From: JAVBJV01 sp031546815
GTDB lineage: Bacteria > Pseudomonadota > Alphaproteobacteria > Acetobacterales > Acetobacteraceae
Direction of reading: 5' to 3'
NCBI GenBank assembly: GCA_031546815.1
Contig: JAVBJV010000066.1
Location: forward strand, 1 to 28,964
DNA: 28,964 nt
Positions 16,590-25,483 of the stretch are shown here, one piece after another. Below the pieces are notes generated by a model that saw only the letters and a list, made by a program, of their open reading frames with translations, was not told the origin of the DNA and made no database searches. The position numbers and the translations under genes are program-made. How positions within the stretch are numbered: the stretch's first letter is position 1; every line of letters starts with the position of its first letter.

Positions 16590-16638
16590 TCAGGGGGGCA
16601 GTCCCACTCATCTCGTATGATTCCGCATGCGATTTCTG

Positions 16639-16667
16639 TTGCACAAGATAGCCTTTTTCGGCGATAA
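16639..16667 (+). promoter_or_regulatory. Possible promoter of the 58-residue gene
   Basis: TTGCAC (16639-16644) and CGATAA (16662-16667) are separated by 17 bases and lie upstream of the small gene at 16724. The -35 is good and the -10 mediocre, so this is only a candidate. Confidence 0.3.
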
Positions 16668-16723
16668 GTTCCTTGGATATCATAAAAAAAAGTCGCACAC
16701 CGCCTGGGAACTTTTGGTGCATC

Positions 16724-16900
16724 ATGAATTCAACCGATACGTTAGAAGACAGCGTTTCCGGCATTATTGGATGCTTGCGGATGCTGGCCTCGGAAGCCGA
16801 AAAACTCCAGCTTGATCTGACGCTCGCGGCAATCGAACAGGCAGTCACAGCCTGCCACACCGAGAGCCTCGGCAGTACCAGTCTGCGCTTCCTGAACTAA
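16724..16900 (+). CDS. Hypothetical 58-residue protein
   Basis: Not recognised. From ATG 16724 it encodes 58 residues that look like a real small protein: an acidic N-terminus (MNSTDTLEDSV), then a helix-forming stretch (about 9-48) with two Cys (17 and 44), and a short C-terminal tail. No signal peptide or membrane segment is apparent. It lies alone on the plus strand between lpxI (divergent) and lpxA (convergent, stops 10 bases apart), and the gap before it has an AT-rich, promoter-like composition unlike the surrounding genes. The ribosome binding site is weak (GGGAA about 14 bases upstream). An in-frame TTG at 16673 would add 17 residues but is less likely. It could be a lineage-specific protein of Acetobacteraceae or chance. 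Confidence 0.55.
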   Translation: MNSTDTLEDSVSGIIGCLRMLASEAEKLQLDLTLAAIEQAVTACHTESLGSTSLRFLN

Positions 16901-16909
16901 CGCCCCTTT

Positions 16910-17722
16910 TTAGGCCTCGTCGTTGTCCGCATGGCTCCAGGCCGCGCGGATTAGGCCGCGACGGCTGGGGGTACGGGCAAATTCCAGTACCTCGGCCACC
17001 AGGGGTTCACTGCCCCACTTGGCTTCAACCTCGACCAGACGGTCGGCGTGCACGCCGGTGCTCTGGAACAGAGCACGCACGGCGGCACGCAAGGCCAGAA
17101 TACGCGCCTTCTCCACCCCACGACGCCGCAGCCCGATCACATTCAGGCTGGCCAGATGCGCACGGTTGCCGATCACGCTGCCGAACGGAATTACATCTGC
17201 CTCGACGCCCGACACACCGCCCACCATCGCCCAACGCCCGATGCGCACGAACTGATGAATGGCCGCGCTGCCACCGATCACGGTGCCATCGCCGACCTCG
17301 ACATGGCCGCCCATCACCACGTTGTTGGCAACCACCACGCCGTCGCCCAGCACGCAGTCATGCGCGACATGGACCACCGCCATCAACAGACAGTCCGCAC
17401 CGATCTTCGTGATCCCGCTGCCAGTCACCGTGCCGCGATGGACCGAGGCATGTTCGCGGATCTGGGTGCGCGGCCCGATCTCGGTCAGGGTTTCTTCGCC
17501 CTTGTATTTCAGATCCTGCGGCGCCAGCCCGACCGTGCAGAACGGATACAAAACCGCTTCCGCGCCGATTCTGGTATGACCATCAACCACAACGTGAGAA
17601 ATCAGCCGCGCGCCATCGCCGATTTCGACGTTGGGACCAATTGTGCAATATGGGCCAATCTGGATATTTGCGCCCAGCTTGGCCCCGGGCGCGACAATCG
17701 CGCTGGGATGGATCTGGCTCAC
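16910..17722 (-). CDS. lpxA: UDP-N-acetylglucosamine O-acyltransferase
   Basis: Transfers a 3-hydroxyacyl chain from ACP to UDP-GlcNAc, the first step of lipid A synthesis. The 270 residues carry the left-handed beta-helix hexapeptide repeats from the N-terminus (IHPSAIVAPGAKLGANIQIG) to about 190, then a C-terminal helical part. The catalytic His is in VVHVAHDCVLG. Its start overlaps the fabZ stop by four bases; it is the last gene of the long minus-strand cluster. I see no good terminator after its stop at 16910. Confidence 0.97.
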   Translation of the reverse strand: MSQIHPSAIVAPGAKLGANIQIGPYCTIGPNVEIGDGARLISHVVVDGHTRIGAEAVLYPFCTVGLAPQDLKYKGEETLTEIGPRTQIREHASVHRGTVTGSGITKIGADCLLMAVVHVAHDCVLGDGVVVANNVVMGGHVEVGDGTVIGGSAAIHQFVRIGRWAMVGGVSGVEADVIPFGSVIGNRAHLASLNVIGLRRRGVEKARILALRAAVRALFQSTGVHADRLVEVEAKWGSEPLVAEVLEFARTPSRRGLIRAAWSHADNDEA

Positions 17723-18192
17723 CCGGCGCTGTCCATGATCATGGCGGTATAGGTCGCTTCGGCCACGGCGACGCCATCGACACGCGCCACCGCGTTGAAC
17801 TTCCAGACATTGCCACGGCTACGTTCCTTGGCGATGTGGATCCGCAGCTGATCCCCGGGCCCCACGGGCCGACGGAATTTGGCACCTTCAACCGACATGA
17901 AATACACGACCTTGCCTTTGGCCGCCTGGCCCAGAGTTTCAACCACCAGCACGGCCGCCGTCTGGGCCATGCTCTCGATGATCAGAACGCCCGGCATAAC
18001 CGGATGCGCAGGGAAATGGCCCTGGAAGAAATTCTCGTTCACCGAGACGTTCTTGATCCCGACCGCAGATTCCCCAAGCTTCATGTCAACAATACGGTCG
18101 ATCATCAGGAATGGATAGCGATGCGGGATCGCCCCCATGATGCGTTCGATGTCGGCTGTCTCGAATTCGGTGTCGGTGGTCTTAGCGTCCAT
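17719..18192 (-). CDS. fabZ: 3-hydroxyacyl-ACP dehydratase FabZ
   Basis: Dehydrates 3-hydroxyacyl-ACP in fatty acid elongation. The same substrate feeds LpxA and LpxD, so their co-expression balances phospholipid against lipid A. The 157-residue hot-dog protein has the catalytic His59 in FFQGHFPAHPVMPGVL and Glu73 in IIESMAQ. Its start shares one base with the lpxD stop (TAATG) and its end overlaps lpxA by four bases. Confidence 0.97.
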   Translation of the reverse strand: MDAKTTDTEFETADIERIMGAIPHRYPFLMIDRIVDMKLGESAVGIKNVSVNENFFQGHFPAHPVMPGVLIIESMAQTAAVLVVETLGQAAKGKVVYFMSVEGAKFRRPVGPGDQLRIHIAKERSRGNVWKFNAVARVDGVAVAEATYTAMIMDSAG

Positions 18193-19235
18193 TATGTCTC
18201 GTCCACATCGCGTTTAAGGCGTTTCTTCACCATCTGGCGCAGAACCGCAATCTCACGAAAAGCTACCTTGGCTGGCTGCGCTGGCGATCCGAACATCTCG
18301 ACCCCATCGGGGACATCGTTCATCACACCGGACTGGGCAGCAATCCGCACTTTCGAGCCGATGTTCAGATGCCCGGCAATACCCGCCTGTCCGCCAACCT
18401 GAATAAAGTCGCCCAGCGTTGTCGAACCGGAAATCCCAGTCTGTGCAACGATCACACAACACCGTCCCATACGGACGTTGTGCCCAATCTGCACCAGATT
18501 GTCGAGCCGCGAGCCCGCACCTATCACCGTATTCATCGCAGATCCACGATCGACGGTTGTGTTGGCACCGATTGCAACATCGTCTTCCAGGATGACATGG
18601 CCCAGCTGCGGCACACCGACAAAGCCTGCAGGCCCCATCGCAAATCCGAAACCGTCCTGCCCGATGCGCGCACCGGGGAATATCACGATCCGCTTGCCCA
18701 GAACCGCATGCGTTATGCTGACGTGGCTGCCGATCCGGCAGTCCTCCTGCATGCTGACCCCATTGCCGATCACCACATGCGCGCCAATCCGGCAGCGCGG
18801 CCCGATCTCGGCCTTGCTGCCAATCACCACAAACGGGCCGATCTCGGCCGTCGGGTCAATCCGGGCATCAGCGGCAATCACTGCGCTGGGATGCGCGCCG
18901 GGCGTCACCGGCGGCGGCGGGTAGAACAGTGTAGCCACCTGCGCCCAGCCTAGATACGGATTCTGCGTCACAATGGCCTGCGTGCCAGACGGCACCTGCG
19001 CGACCATATCCGCCCGCACAATCACCGCACCTGCCCGTGTTTCGGCAAGCAGCGACATATAGCGCCGGTTATCGAGGAAACTGACATCGCTCGGGGTCGC
19101 CAACTGCAATGGTGCAATGCCCAAGAGCATTGCACCATGATCTGCAGATGGGTCGACCGATCCGCCCGCCGCCGCTGCAACACTGGTAAGTGTTTGCGGC
19201 GCGGAGCGGGCGAAGAAACGCGGATCGCCCGCCAT
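18192..19235 (-). CDS. lpxD: UDP-3-O-acylglucosamine N-acyltransferase
   Basis: Adds the second hydroxyacyl chain, at N-2 of UDP-3-O-acyl-glucosamine, in lipid A synthesis. The 347 residues have the N-terminal uridine-binding domain (1-105), then a long left-handed beta-helix of hexapeptide repeats, with the catalytic His in LVQIGHNVRMG, and a C-terminal helix (REIAVLRQMVKKRLKRD). It starts five bases after skp and its TAATG joins fabZ. Confidence 0.97.
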   Translation of the reverse strand: MAGDPRFFARSAPQTLTSVAAAAGGSVDPSADHGAMLLGIAPLQLATPSDVSFLDNRRYMSLLAETRAGAVIVRADMVAQVPSGTQAIVTQNPYLGWAQVATLFYPPPPVTPGAHPSAVIAADARIDPTAEIGPFVVIGSKAEIGPRCRIGAHVVIGNGVSMQEDCRIGSHVSITHAVLGKRIVIFPGARIGQDGFGFAMGPAGFVGVPQLGHVILEDDVAIGANTTVDRGSAMNTVIGAGSRLDNLVQIGHNVRMGRCCVIVAQTGISGSTTLGDFIQVGGQAGIAGHLNIGSKVRIAAQSGVMNDVPDGVEMFGSPAQPAKVAFREIAVLRQMVKKRLKRDVDET

Positions 19236-19240
19236 TAGAA

Positions 19241-20062
19241 TCAGCGACCGCTGCGTGCTGGGCGACCACCCGGAGCAGGAGCTGCCGGAGTAGAAGCGGC
19301 AGGCGGGGCGGGCGTGGTCAGCGGCTGTGCCGGCGGTTCCGGCGGGACCGTCACCGTGGTCAACAGCTTGTTCAGCTGTGTGGCGATTTCTTCGCTGATG
19401 TCGAAATCGTTGACGTTCAGGGCAACCTGGCTGCGATGCAGAACCAGATTCATGCCATGGCTGTCCGACACCTGACGGATCACCGCGATCAGCATCCGTT
19501 CGACTTCGCCCATGGCTTTCTGGGCGGCTTCCTGAATGACCTGGTTACGTTCGCGGAAAATACGCTGCGCGTTGTTCACGCGTTCCTGTAGCTGGCGTTC
19601 GCGGGTGCGCAGCTGTTCCGGTGACAGACGCGCGCGGTCGTTCGCCAGCGCCTGCTGTGCGTCGCGCCAGGCCTGCTGTTCACGTGCGGCTTCTTCGTTC
19701 AGACGTGTACGACGTGCACCGATTTCACGTTCAATCGCCTGCGCTGCCGTCGAAGCGCGCATGATTTCCGGCACCCCGATCACCCCGATCACGGCTGCCG
19801 GCGGCGGAGCCACCTTGGGCAGAGCTTCGAGCTGCGGGATCGGAATTTCAGGCTGCGGCGCGGCAGGCTGCTGTGCAACGGCTCCCGGCTGCTGCGGCGC
19901 AGGTGTCGACACGGCTGGCGCGGCAGGGCGCGGTGCTGCCGGACGGGCCGGCTGGCCACCACCACCGCCCGGCACAAAGAAGCCGGGCTGCTGCTGTGCA
20001 ACCGCCGGGAAGGCCAGAGCCGCGGCGAAAACCGTGGCGAGACAAATATTGGAAAACTTCAC
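19241..20062 (-). CDS. skp: Skp/OmpH-type periplasmic chaperone, P/A-rich extensions
   Basis: Periplasmic chaperone that holds unfolded outer-membrane proteins for BamA. I choose the GTG at 20062: it lies five bases after the bamA stop, has AAGG upstream, and gives a proper signal peptide (1-22, ending PAVA). The protein then has 273 residues. Skp is normally about 160 and its core follows the signal peptide directly; here about 65 residues rich in Pro, Ala, Gln and Gly (23-88) intervene. The Skp domain is 89-238, with the strand VIGVIGVPEIM, a long basic and acidic coiled coil (RTRLNEEAAREQQAWRDAQQ) and the closing LVLHRSQVALN. A Pro/Ala/Thr tail (239-273) ends the protein. The position between bamA and lpxD is the classical one. 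Confidence 0.88.
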   Translation of the reverse strand: MKFSNICLATVFAAALAFPAVAQQQPGFFVPGGGGGQPARPAAPRPAAPAVSTPAPQQPGAVAQQPAAPQPEIPIPQLEALPKVAPPPAAVIGVIGVPEIMRASTAAQAIEREIGARRTRLNEEAAREQQAWRDAQQALANDRARLSPEQLRTRERQLQERVNNAQRIFRERNQVIQEAAQKAMGEVERMLIAVIRQVSDSHGMNLVLHRSQVALNVNDFDISEEIATQLNKLLTTVTVPPEPPAQPLTTPAPPAASTPAAPAPGGRPARSGR

Positions 20063-20067
20063 TGTGA

Positions 20068-22398
20068 TCAGAACCTTGTTCCAAAGCCAAACCGGAAGAC
20101 CTGCGTCTGGTCGTAGTTTTTCTTCACCAGAGCTTGGGCTACGTCGATATTGATTACACCAAACGGCGACCGCCACGAAAGCCCAACGCCCGCTGAAACA
20201 CGCGGAGCGCTATCGTTTACAACCTCCGGACCGGAATCGGATAGCTCTGACAACGACCCCACGTCGACAAACGCCCGCCCGATCAGCCCCAAATCCGAGG
20301 AGACCGGTAGCGGGAAGCGGAACTCGGTCGACTGAGTCCACAGCAACCGCCCACCCAGGCTATCACCCGTCGAGATATCGCGCGGACCCGCGCCACCAAC
20401 TTCAAAGCCGCGCAGGTTTTCGCCACCCAAGAAGAAGCGGTCGACGATACGTTCGTCCTTGCCCCAGTTCCACAGATAGCCCGCACCGGCCGATACCGCG
20501 ATCACGTAATCCGGATCGCCGAACACCCGTTCCAGCGGCACATAATACGCTGCGTCCAGCTTGGCGCGCAGGTACTCCACATCCCCGCCCAGACCGGCAA
20601 AATCGGTGCCCAGACGGATCACGAATCCATCATGCGGATCGAGACGGCTGTCGCGGTAATCCAGCGTCAGTGTCTGCCCGATCTGCGACAGCAGCGTCTT
20701 GCCTTCCTGCTCACGAATGAAGCGCGATGCAGACGGATCAATGTTGTTCACATCACGATCCGACAGGGTGTAGTTCCACGACTGGCGCAGATGTTCGTTG
20801 AACTCATACCCCATGCGCACCGAGAAGCCGACACGCTGTTCGTCGTAGCTGGACGAGTCCTGGTTGTCGCGGCTCACGTAGAACAGGTCCACACCGGCGA
20901 CCAGATTGCGGCCCAGGAAATACGGATCGGTCAGCGAGAAATCGAGCTGGCTGCGACGCTGCGCCAGCGTGCCGTTGACCGATGCATCGACCCCGGTTCC
21001 CAGCAGGTTGCGCTCACGCAGCCCGATGCTGGCCAGGAAGCCCGCATCCGTGCCGTAACCGCCGCCGATGGTGAATTCACCCGTGGCCTTTTCTTCGACC
21101 TGCGTCGTAAGAACGGCGCGATCGGGCGCACTGCCCTGTGCTGGCTGAATATTGACCGTGTTGAAGTAACCCAGATCCTGCAGACGCTGACGCGTGCGAC
21201 GAATGGCCGCCGCGTTGAATGCATCGCCTTCCGCCAGGCGGAATTCGCGGCGGATCACCTGGTCCTGCGTACGCACGTTGCCGACAATGTCGATACGTTC
21301 AACGAACACGCGCGGCCCTTCGGCCACTTCGAAGTTGATGTCGATGGTGTGGTTTTCGGCATTGCGCGTCACGCGCGGACGCACGTCCACAAACGCATAG
21401 CCGCGCGACTGCACTTCGTCCTGCACCTTGGTGACGCTGCGTTCGATGGCATCGCCGTCGTACCAGTCGCCTTCCGAAAGCTGCACATACGGCAGCAGCG
21501 TCGCGCCATCCAGATTGCGCAGACGGCTGTCCACGTTCACCGTGCCAACACGATAACGTTCGCCTTCGCGGATCGAATAGGTCACGAAGAACGCATCGCG
21601 GTCGGCCGAGAGTTCTGCCGTGCTGCCGGTCACTTCGAAGTCGGCATACCCGTTGCGCAGATAGAAACGACGCAGCAATTCGCGGTCGTAATTCAGACGA
21701 TCTGGATCCATCGTGTCGGACGACGACATGAAGCGCCAGAAGGCTTCTTCACGCGATGCGACAACTTCCTTCAGATGGCTTTCCGAGAACGCATGGTTAC
21801 CCACAAACGCAATGCGGCTGATCAGCGCGGCATCGCCTTCCTGAATTTCGAACACCACGTCGACGCGGTTCTGGTCCAGCTGGATGACCTTCGGCTCGAC
21901 GCGCGCGGCATAACGGCCACGGCGTGCATACAGGTCCAGAATGCGCTGGCGGTCGGCCTGCGCCTGCGCCTGCGTGAACACCGCGCGCGAACGCAAATGC
22001 ACTTCGGGGCGCAGCGTGTCGTCGTTCAGCTTGCCGTTACCTTCGAACGCCACGCGATTGACGATCGGGTTTTCGATCACCCGCACGATCAGGTTCGAAC
22101 CCTGGCGGCGCAACGACACGTCCTGGAACAGGCCGGTTGCGAACAACGCCTTCAGGCTGCGGTCCAGCCGATCTTCCTCGAACCGGTCACCCGGCCCCAC
22201 CAGCATGTACGAGCGAACCGTCGCAACGTCGATGCGCTGGTTACCCTCGACCGAGATATTCTGAATGACGCCGCCCTGGGCGACGACTTCGCTCAGCCCG
22301 TTCTGGGCAGCGGATCTCTGGGCATAGGCATCCCCGGTCACCAGAGCGGCGGAAACGATGCTCGCGGATGCGAGCAGTACAGCACGAAGACAGAACAA
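20068..22398 (-). CDS. bamA: Outer membrane protein assembly factor BamA
   Basis: Core of the BAM complex that inserts beta-barrel proteins into the outer membrane. It starts with TTG at 22398; GGAGGG seven bases upstream and the signal peptide (about 1-26, ending DAYA) support this unusual start. The 776 residues have five POTRA domains, beginning near residues 45 (IQNISVEGN), 112, 192, 285 and 365 (VERIDIVGN), then the 16-stranded barrel from about 440, the (V/L)RGF motif of the Omp85 family in NLRGFEVGG, and the C-terminal Phe (FGTRF) of outer-membrane proteins. rseP lies upstream with a 122-base gap; skp follows five bases on. Confidence 0.97.
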   Translation of the reverse strand: MFCLRAVLLASASIVSAALVTGDAYAQRSAAQNGLSEVVAQGGVIQNISVEGNQRIDVATVRSYMLVGPGDRFEEDRLDRSLKALFATGLFQDVSLRRQGSNLIVRVIENPIVNRVAFEGNGKLNDDTLRPEVHLRSRAVFTQAQAQADRQRILDLYARRGRYAARVEPKVIQLDQNRVDVVFEIQEGDAALISRIAFVGNHAFSESHLKEVVASREEAFWRFMSSSDTMDPDRLNYDRELLRRFYLRNGYADFEVTGSTAELSADRDAFFVTYSIREGERYRVGTVNVDSRLRNLDGATLLPYVQLSEGDWYDGDAIERSVTKVQDEVQSRGYAFVDVRPRVTRNAENHTIDINFEVAEGPRVFVERIDIVGNVRTQDQVIRREFRLAEGDAFNAAAIRRTRQRLQDLGYFNTVNIQPAQGSAPDRAVLTTQVEEKATGEFTIGGGYGTDAGFLASIGLRERNLLGTGVDASVNGTLAQRRSQLDFSLTDPYFLGRNLVAGVDLFYVSRDNQDSSSYDEQRVGFSVRMGYEFNEHLRQSWNYTLSDRDVNNIDPSASRFIREQEGKTLLSQIGQTLTLDYRDSRLDPHDGFVIRLGTDFAGLGGDVEYLRAKLDAAYYVPLERVFGDPDYVIAVSAGAGYLWNWGKDERIVDRFFLGGENLRGFEVGGAGPRDISTGDSLGGRLLWTQSTEFRFPLPVSSDLGLIGRAFVDVGSLSELSDSGPEVVNDSAPRVSAGVGLSWRSPFGVINIDVAQALVKKNYDQTQVFRFGFGTRF

Positions 22399-22520
22399 GC
22401 CTTTTCCCTCCGGTGGGATAACCGCGTAACGAACTCGTCAAATATCGAGTGTAAGCCCTTAGCGGATCACGGCAAGAGCCGCCAGATCCGTCTGTGAAAA
22501 ATCGTGCCGAATACCGCCCC
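22399..22520 (-). other. Gap between rseP and bamA
   Basis: 122 bases without a gene. On the minus strand the last part contains the strong GGAGGG ribosome binding site of bamA. It is the longest gap between rseP and lpxA, so an internal envelope-stress promoter would fit here, but I could not assign one. Confidence 0.4.
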
Positions 22521-23624
22521 TTAGCCGATAATTCTGGACACCCACTGGAATACCCCCCAGCTGGCCAGATCGTTCCAGGTCACGAATATGAACAGCGAGG
22601 CCAGCAGCACCAGCCCGGCGCGGAGAAAAATTTCCTGTGCCTTGACGCTCAGCGGGCGGCCGCGGACGGCCTCGATCGCGTAAAACACCAGATGTCCGCC
22701 ATCCAGAACCGGGATCGGGAACAGGTTGATCAGCCCCAGACTGACCGACAGCACCGCCATGAACGACACCAGCGCCGCCATCCCCTGCCCGGCCACCTTG
22801 CCGGATAGCTGGGCGATGCGCAGCGGCCCGCCCAGATCTTCCGACCCGCGCTGCCCGGTGATCATCTGCCAGACATAGGTGAGCGTCTGCGCCGCCACAT
22901 CCCAGGTATGGCTGGCTCCGGCCGCCACGGCCGAGATCGGGTTCATCCGTTCCCAGGAAACACCGCCGGCCCCAACGCCCAGCAGCCCGCGGCTGCCATC
23001 CGGGCTGCGGCCCGTGGTCAGGTTGAGGGTCTGGCGCTGGCCCTCGCGTTCGATCTCGATCGCGATCGGGGCTTCGGGGCGGGGTTCGATGGCCTGCACG
23101 ATGTCGGTGAACACCACGACCGGCTTGCCATCGATGGCGGTGATCCTGTCGCCCTGCATCAGCCCGCCACGCTCGGCCGCGCTGTTGGGAGCCACCTGCC
23201 CGATGACCGAGGACGGCACCGGACGCCCAGCCGTCATGAACACGGCGGCGAACAGCACCACGGCCAGCACGAAATTGGCAATCGGCCCCGCCGCCACCAC
23301 GATGGCGCGCGATCCGACCGGCTTTTCATCGAACGCTTTGCCCGGGATCAGCGCAGCGGCATCGCCCGGGGTGAGATCTTCCGAAACGCCCTGCCCATGC
23401 AGCTTCACGTAACCGCCCAGCGGGATCCAGCAGATCTTCCATTCGGTCCCCAGCCGGTCGGTCCATTTGGCCAGCGCGTTACCGAAGCCGATGGAAAACG
23501 CCTCGACATGCACCCCACGCCAGCGCGCGGCCAGGTAATGGCCAAGCTCGTGAATGAACACCAGCACGCCCAGAACAATCAGGAACGAGAGGATCGTACG
23601 AAAAGGCTCGGGCAGAAATTCCAT
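22521..23624 (-). CDS. rseP: Site-2 metalloprotease RseP
   Basis: Membrane zinc protease that performs intramembrane cleavage in envelope stress signalling. The 367 residues have the zinc motif HELGH (25-29) in the first helix, followed by SIGFG, a PDZ domain in the middle (about 120-210, with VAPNSAAERGGLMQGDRIT), and the second active-site motif NLFPIPVLDGGH in the C-terminal helices. It starts 30 bases after dxr. GGAG lies 10 bases before the ATG. Confidence 0.96.
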   Translation of the reverse strand: MEFLPEPFRTILSFLIVLGVLVFIHELGHYLAARWRGVHVEAFSIGFGNALAKWTDRLGTEWKICWIPLGGYVKLHGQGVSEDLTPGDAAALIPGKAFDEKPVGSRAIVVAAGPIANFVLAVVLFAAVFMTAGRPVPSSVIGQVAPNSAAERGGLMQGDRITAIDGKPVVVFTDIVQAIEPRPEAPIAIEIEREGQRQTLNLTTGRSPDGSRGLLGVGAGGVSWERMNPISAVAAGASHTWDVAAQTLTYVWQMITGQRGSEDLGGPLRIAQLSGKVAGQGMAALVSFMAVLSVSLGLINLFPIPVLDGGHLVFYAIEAVRGRPLSVKAQEIFLRAGLVLLASLFIFVTWNDLASWGVFQWVSRIIG

Positions 23625-23654
23625 CAGCTAAATTCTCCGGGGGGCAGCAGAATA

Positions 23655-24815
23655 TCAGGCTGCGCGGGCAACAAGGTGTTCGGCGGCATGCCGGGCAGCA
23701 AGGTCCAGCGCCATCACGGCATCCAGACTGGCCGCCTGCGGCGTGCCCAACTGGTTCAGCACATCGCCGACAATCCGAGCGATATCCAGAAAACCGATTC
23801 GTTTCGACAGAAAAGCAGCCACCGCCACTTCGTTTGCCGCATTCAGGATAGTGGGGGCACCGCCGCCCGCAATCAAGGCCGCACGCGACAACGCCAGCGC
23901 CGGGAAGCGCTGCATGTCGGGCGGTTCGAAGGTCAGTGTGCCGACCTTCGCCAGATCCAGCCGCGGCGCGGGGGTCTGCATGCGCTGCGGCCAGGCCAGA
24001 GTATGCCCGATCGGCACGCGCATGTCGGGCGAGCCAAGCTGCGCCAGAACGCTACCATCGCGATAATATACCAGCCCGTGAATCACCGATTGCGGGTGCA
24101 CGATCACGTCGATCTGCTCGGAGGGCATGTCGAAGATGCGCGCTGCCTCGATCAGTTCCAGACCCTTGTTCATCAGGGTGGCGGAATCGACGCTGATCTT
24201 CATACCCATCGACCATACCGGATGCCGCACCGCCATCTCGGGCGTGACGCCCTGCATCTCGGCCAGAGTGAAACTGCGGAACGGACCGCCCGACGCAGTC
24301 AGTGCGATCTTCTCGACCGCGTCGCGATTGGCAGCTTCCAGAGTCTGGAAGATCGCGTTGTGTTCGGAATCGGCCGGTAACAGTGTGGCGCCGGATGCGC
24401 GCACCGCCGCCAGCACGACATCGCCCGCGCAGACCAGACTCTCCTTGTTGGCCAGCACAATCGTGCCGCCACGTTTGATCGCCGCCAGCGTCGGCGCAAG
24501 ACCAGCCGCACCGGTGATCGCCGCCATGGTCCAGTCAGTCGGTAACGCCGCCGCAGCCAGTGCCGCTGCCTCGCCCGCTTCGGCGCGCACGCCGCTGCCA
24601 GCCAGTGCCTCCGCCAGAGTGGGATACGCGGCCTCGTCCGTCACTACGGCGACTTCGGCGCGATGCAGGCGCGCCAGCGCGGCCAGCTTCTCGGCACTGC
24701 GATGCGCAACCAGCGCCCGCACGCGATATGCATCGGGCGCCAGGCCGATCAGCTTCAGCGTCTGCGTGCCGACACTGCCGGTCGCACCGAAAACACTGAC
24801 GGTTCTTACTGCCAC
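23655..24815 (-). CDS. dxr: 1-deoxy-D-xylulose 5-phosphate reductoisomerase
   Basis: Second enzyme of the MEP isoprenoid pathway; makes MEP with NADPH. It feeds UppS, encoded two genes upstream. The start is GTG at 24815, read inside the last codons of cdsA (10-base overlap). The 386 residues have the NADPH fold GATGSVGTQTL, ANKESLVCAG, the metal-site ADSEHNAIFQ, TASGGPFR and HPVWSMGMKISVDSATL. Length is normal. Confidence 0.96.
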   Translation of the reverse strand: MAVRTVSVFGATGSVGTQTLKLIGLAPDAYRVRALVAHRSAEKLAALARLHRAEVAVVTDEAAYPTLAEALAGSGVRAEAGEAAALAAAALPTDWTMAAITGAAGLAPTLAAIKRGGTIVLANKESLVCAGDVVLAAVRASGATLLPADSEHNAIFQTLEAANRDAVEKIALTASGGPFRSFTLAEMQGVTPEMAVRHPVWSMGMKISVDSATLMNKGLELIEAARIFDMPSEQIDVIVHPQSVIHGLVYYRDGSVLAQLGSPDMRVPIGHTLAWPQRMQTPAPRLDLAKVGTLTFEPPDMQRFPALALSRAALIAGGGAPTILNAANEVAVAAFLSKRIGFLDIARIVGDVLNQLGTPQAASLDAVMALDLAARHAAEHLVARAA

Positions 24816-25483
24816 AGTACGCCCGCCCCGAAGATCAGAGTCATCAACGCCGCCACGGGCGCTGCAATCAGCAGCCCGTCCAGCCGGTCCAGCAGGCCGC
24901 CATGGCCGGGGATCAGCGTTCCGGAATCCTTCACGTCGAACTGGCGCTTGAAGGCCGATTCAATCAGGTCGCCGATCTGCGTCGCCATACCCAGCGGCAG
25001 CGCGATCAGCGCCGCTTTCCACCACAGGCCGGGTGCCAGCAGCGGCCCCACCAACATGCCCACCACCGCGACCGAGACTAGCCCCCCCATCGCCCCCGAC
25101 CATGTTTTCGATGGCGAGATACTGGGCGCCAGCTTCGGCCCGCCGAACAGACGCCCGCACATATACGCGCCGATATCGCTGGCCCAGACGATCAGCACGG
25201 TGAAGATCACGTTGGCGCGCCCCGCCTCGCCTTGACGCAGCCACAGCAGTGCCGCACCCGCCAGCCCGATGGCCAGCAGCATCACCACCGCCAGCGCGCT
25301 GAAACGGAACCGGCAGATGCGCATCCATTCATGCACCATCCCCGCCACCGCCAGCGCGATCAGCACCATCCATGCAATGCCGCCGAACCAGATGCACAGC
25401 AGCACCGCGGGCGCGAGGATTGCCGCCGAGATCGCGCGCATGCGCAGATCCTGCCAGCGGAACGCGGACTTAGCGTCGGCCAT
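24806..25483 (-). CDS. cdsA: Phosphatidate cytidylyltransferase
   Basis: Makes CDP-diacylglycerol from phosphatidate and CTP in the inner membrane, the branch point to all phospholipids. At 225 residues it is shorter than the E. coli enzyme (about 285), mostly through fewer N-terminal helices. The CDP-DAG synthase signature is intact near the C-terminus: FDVKDSGTLIPGHGGLLDRL. WASDIGAYMCGRLFG and ISPSKTWSGAMGG are also conserved. It overlaps uppS by 14 bases and dxr by 10 bases. Confidence 0.95.
   Translation of the reverse strand: MADAKSAFRWQDLRMRAISAAILAPAVLLCIWFGGIAWMVLIALAVAGMVHEWMRICRFRFSALAVVMLLAIGLAGAALLWLRQGEAGRANVIFTVLIVWASDIGAYMCGRLFGGPKLAPSISPSKTWSGAMGGLVSVAVVGMLVGPLLAPGLWWKAALIALPLGMATQIGDLIESAFKRQFDVKDSGTLIPGHGGLLDRLDGLLIAAPVAALMTLIFGAGVLWQ

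Noticed and set aside
16861..16871. CGAG-AGC-CTCG hairpin as terminator of lpxA
   Set aside because: The stem is short, lies inside the small plus-strand gene and has no T-run on the minus strand.
20632..22497. Plus-strand open frame of 621 codons opposite bamA
   Set aside because: Antisense shadow of a well-supported BamA; no ribosome binding site or domain.
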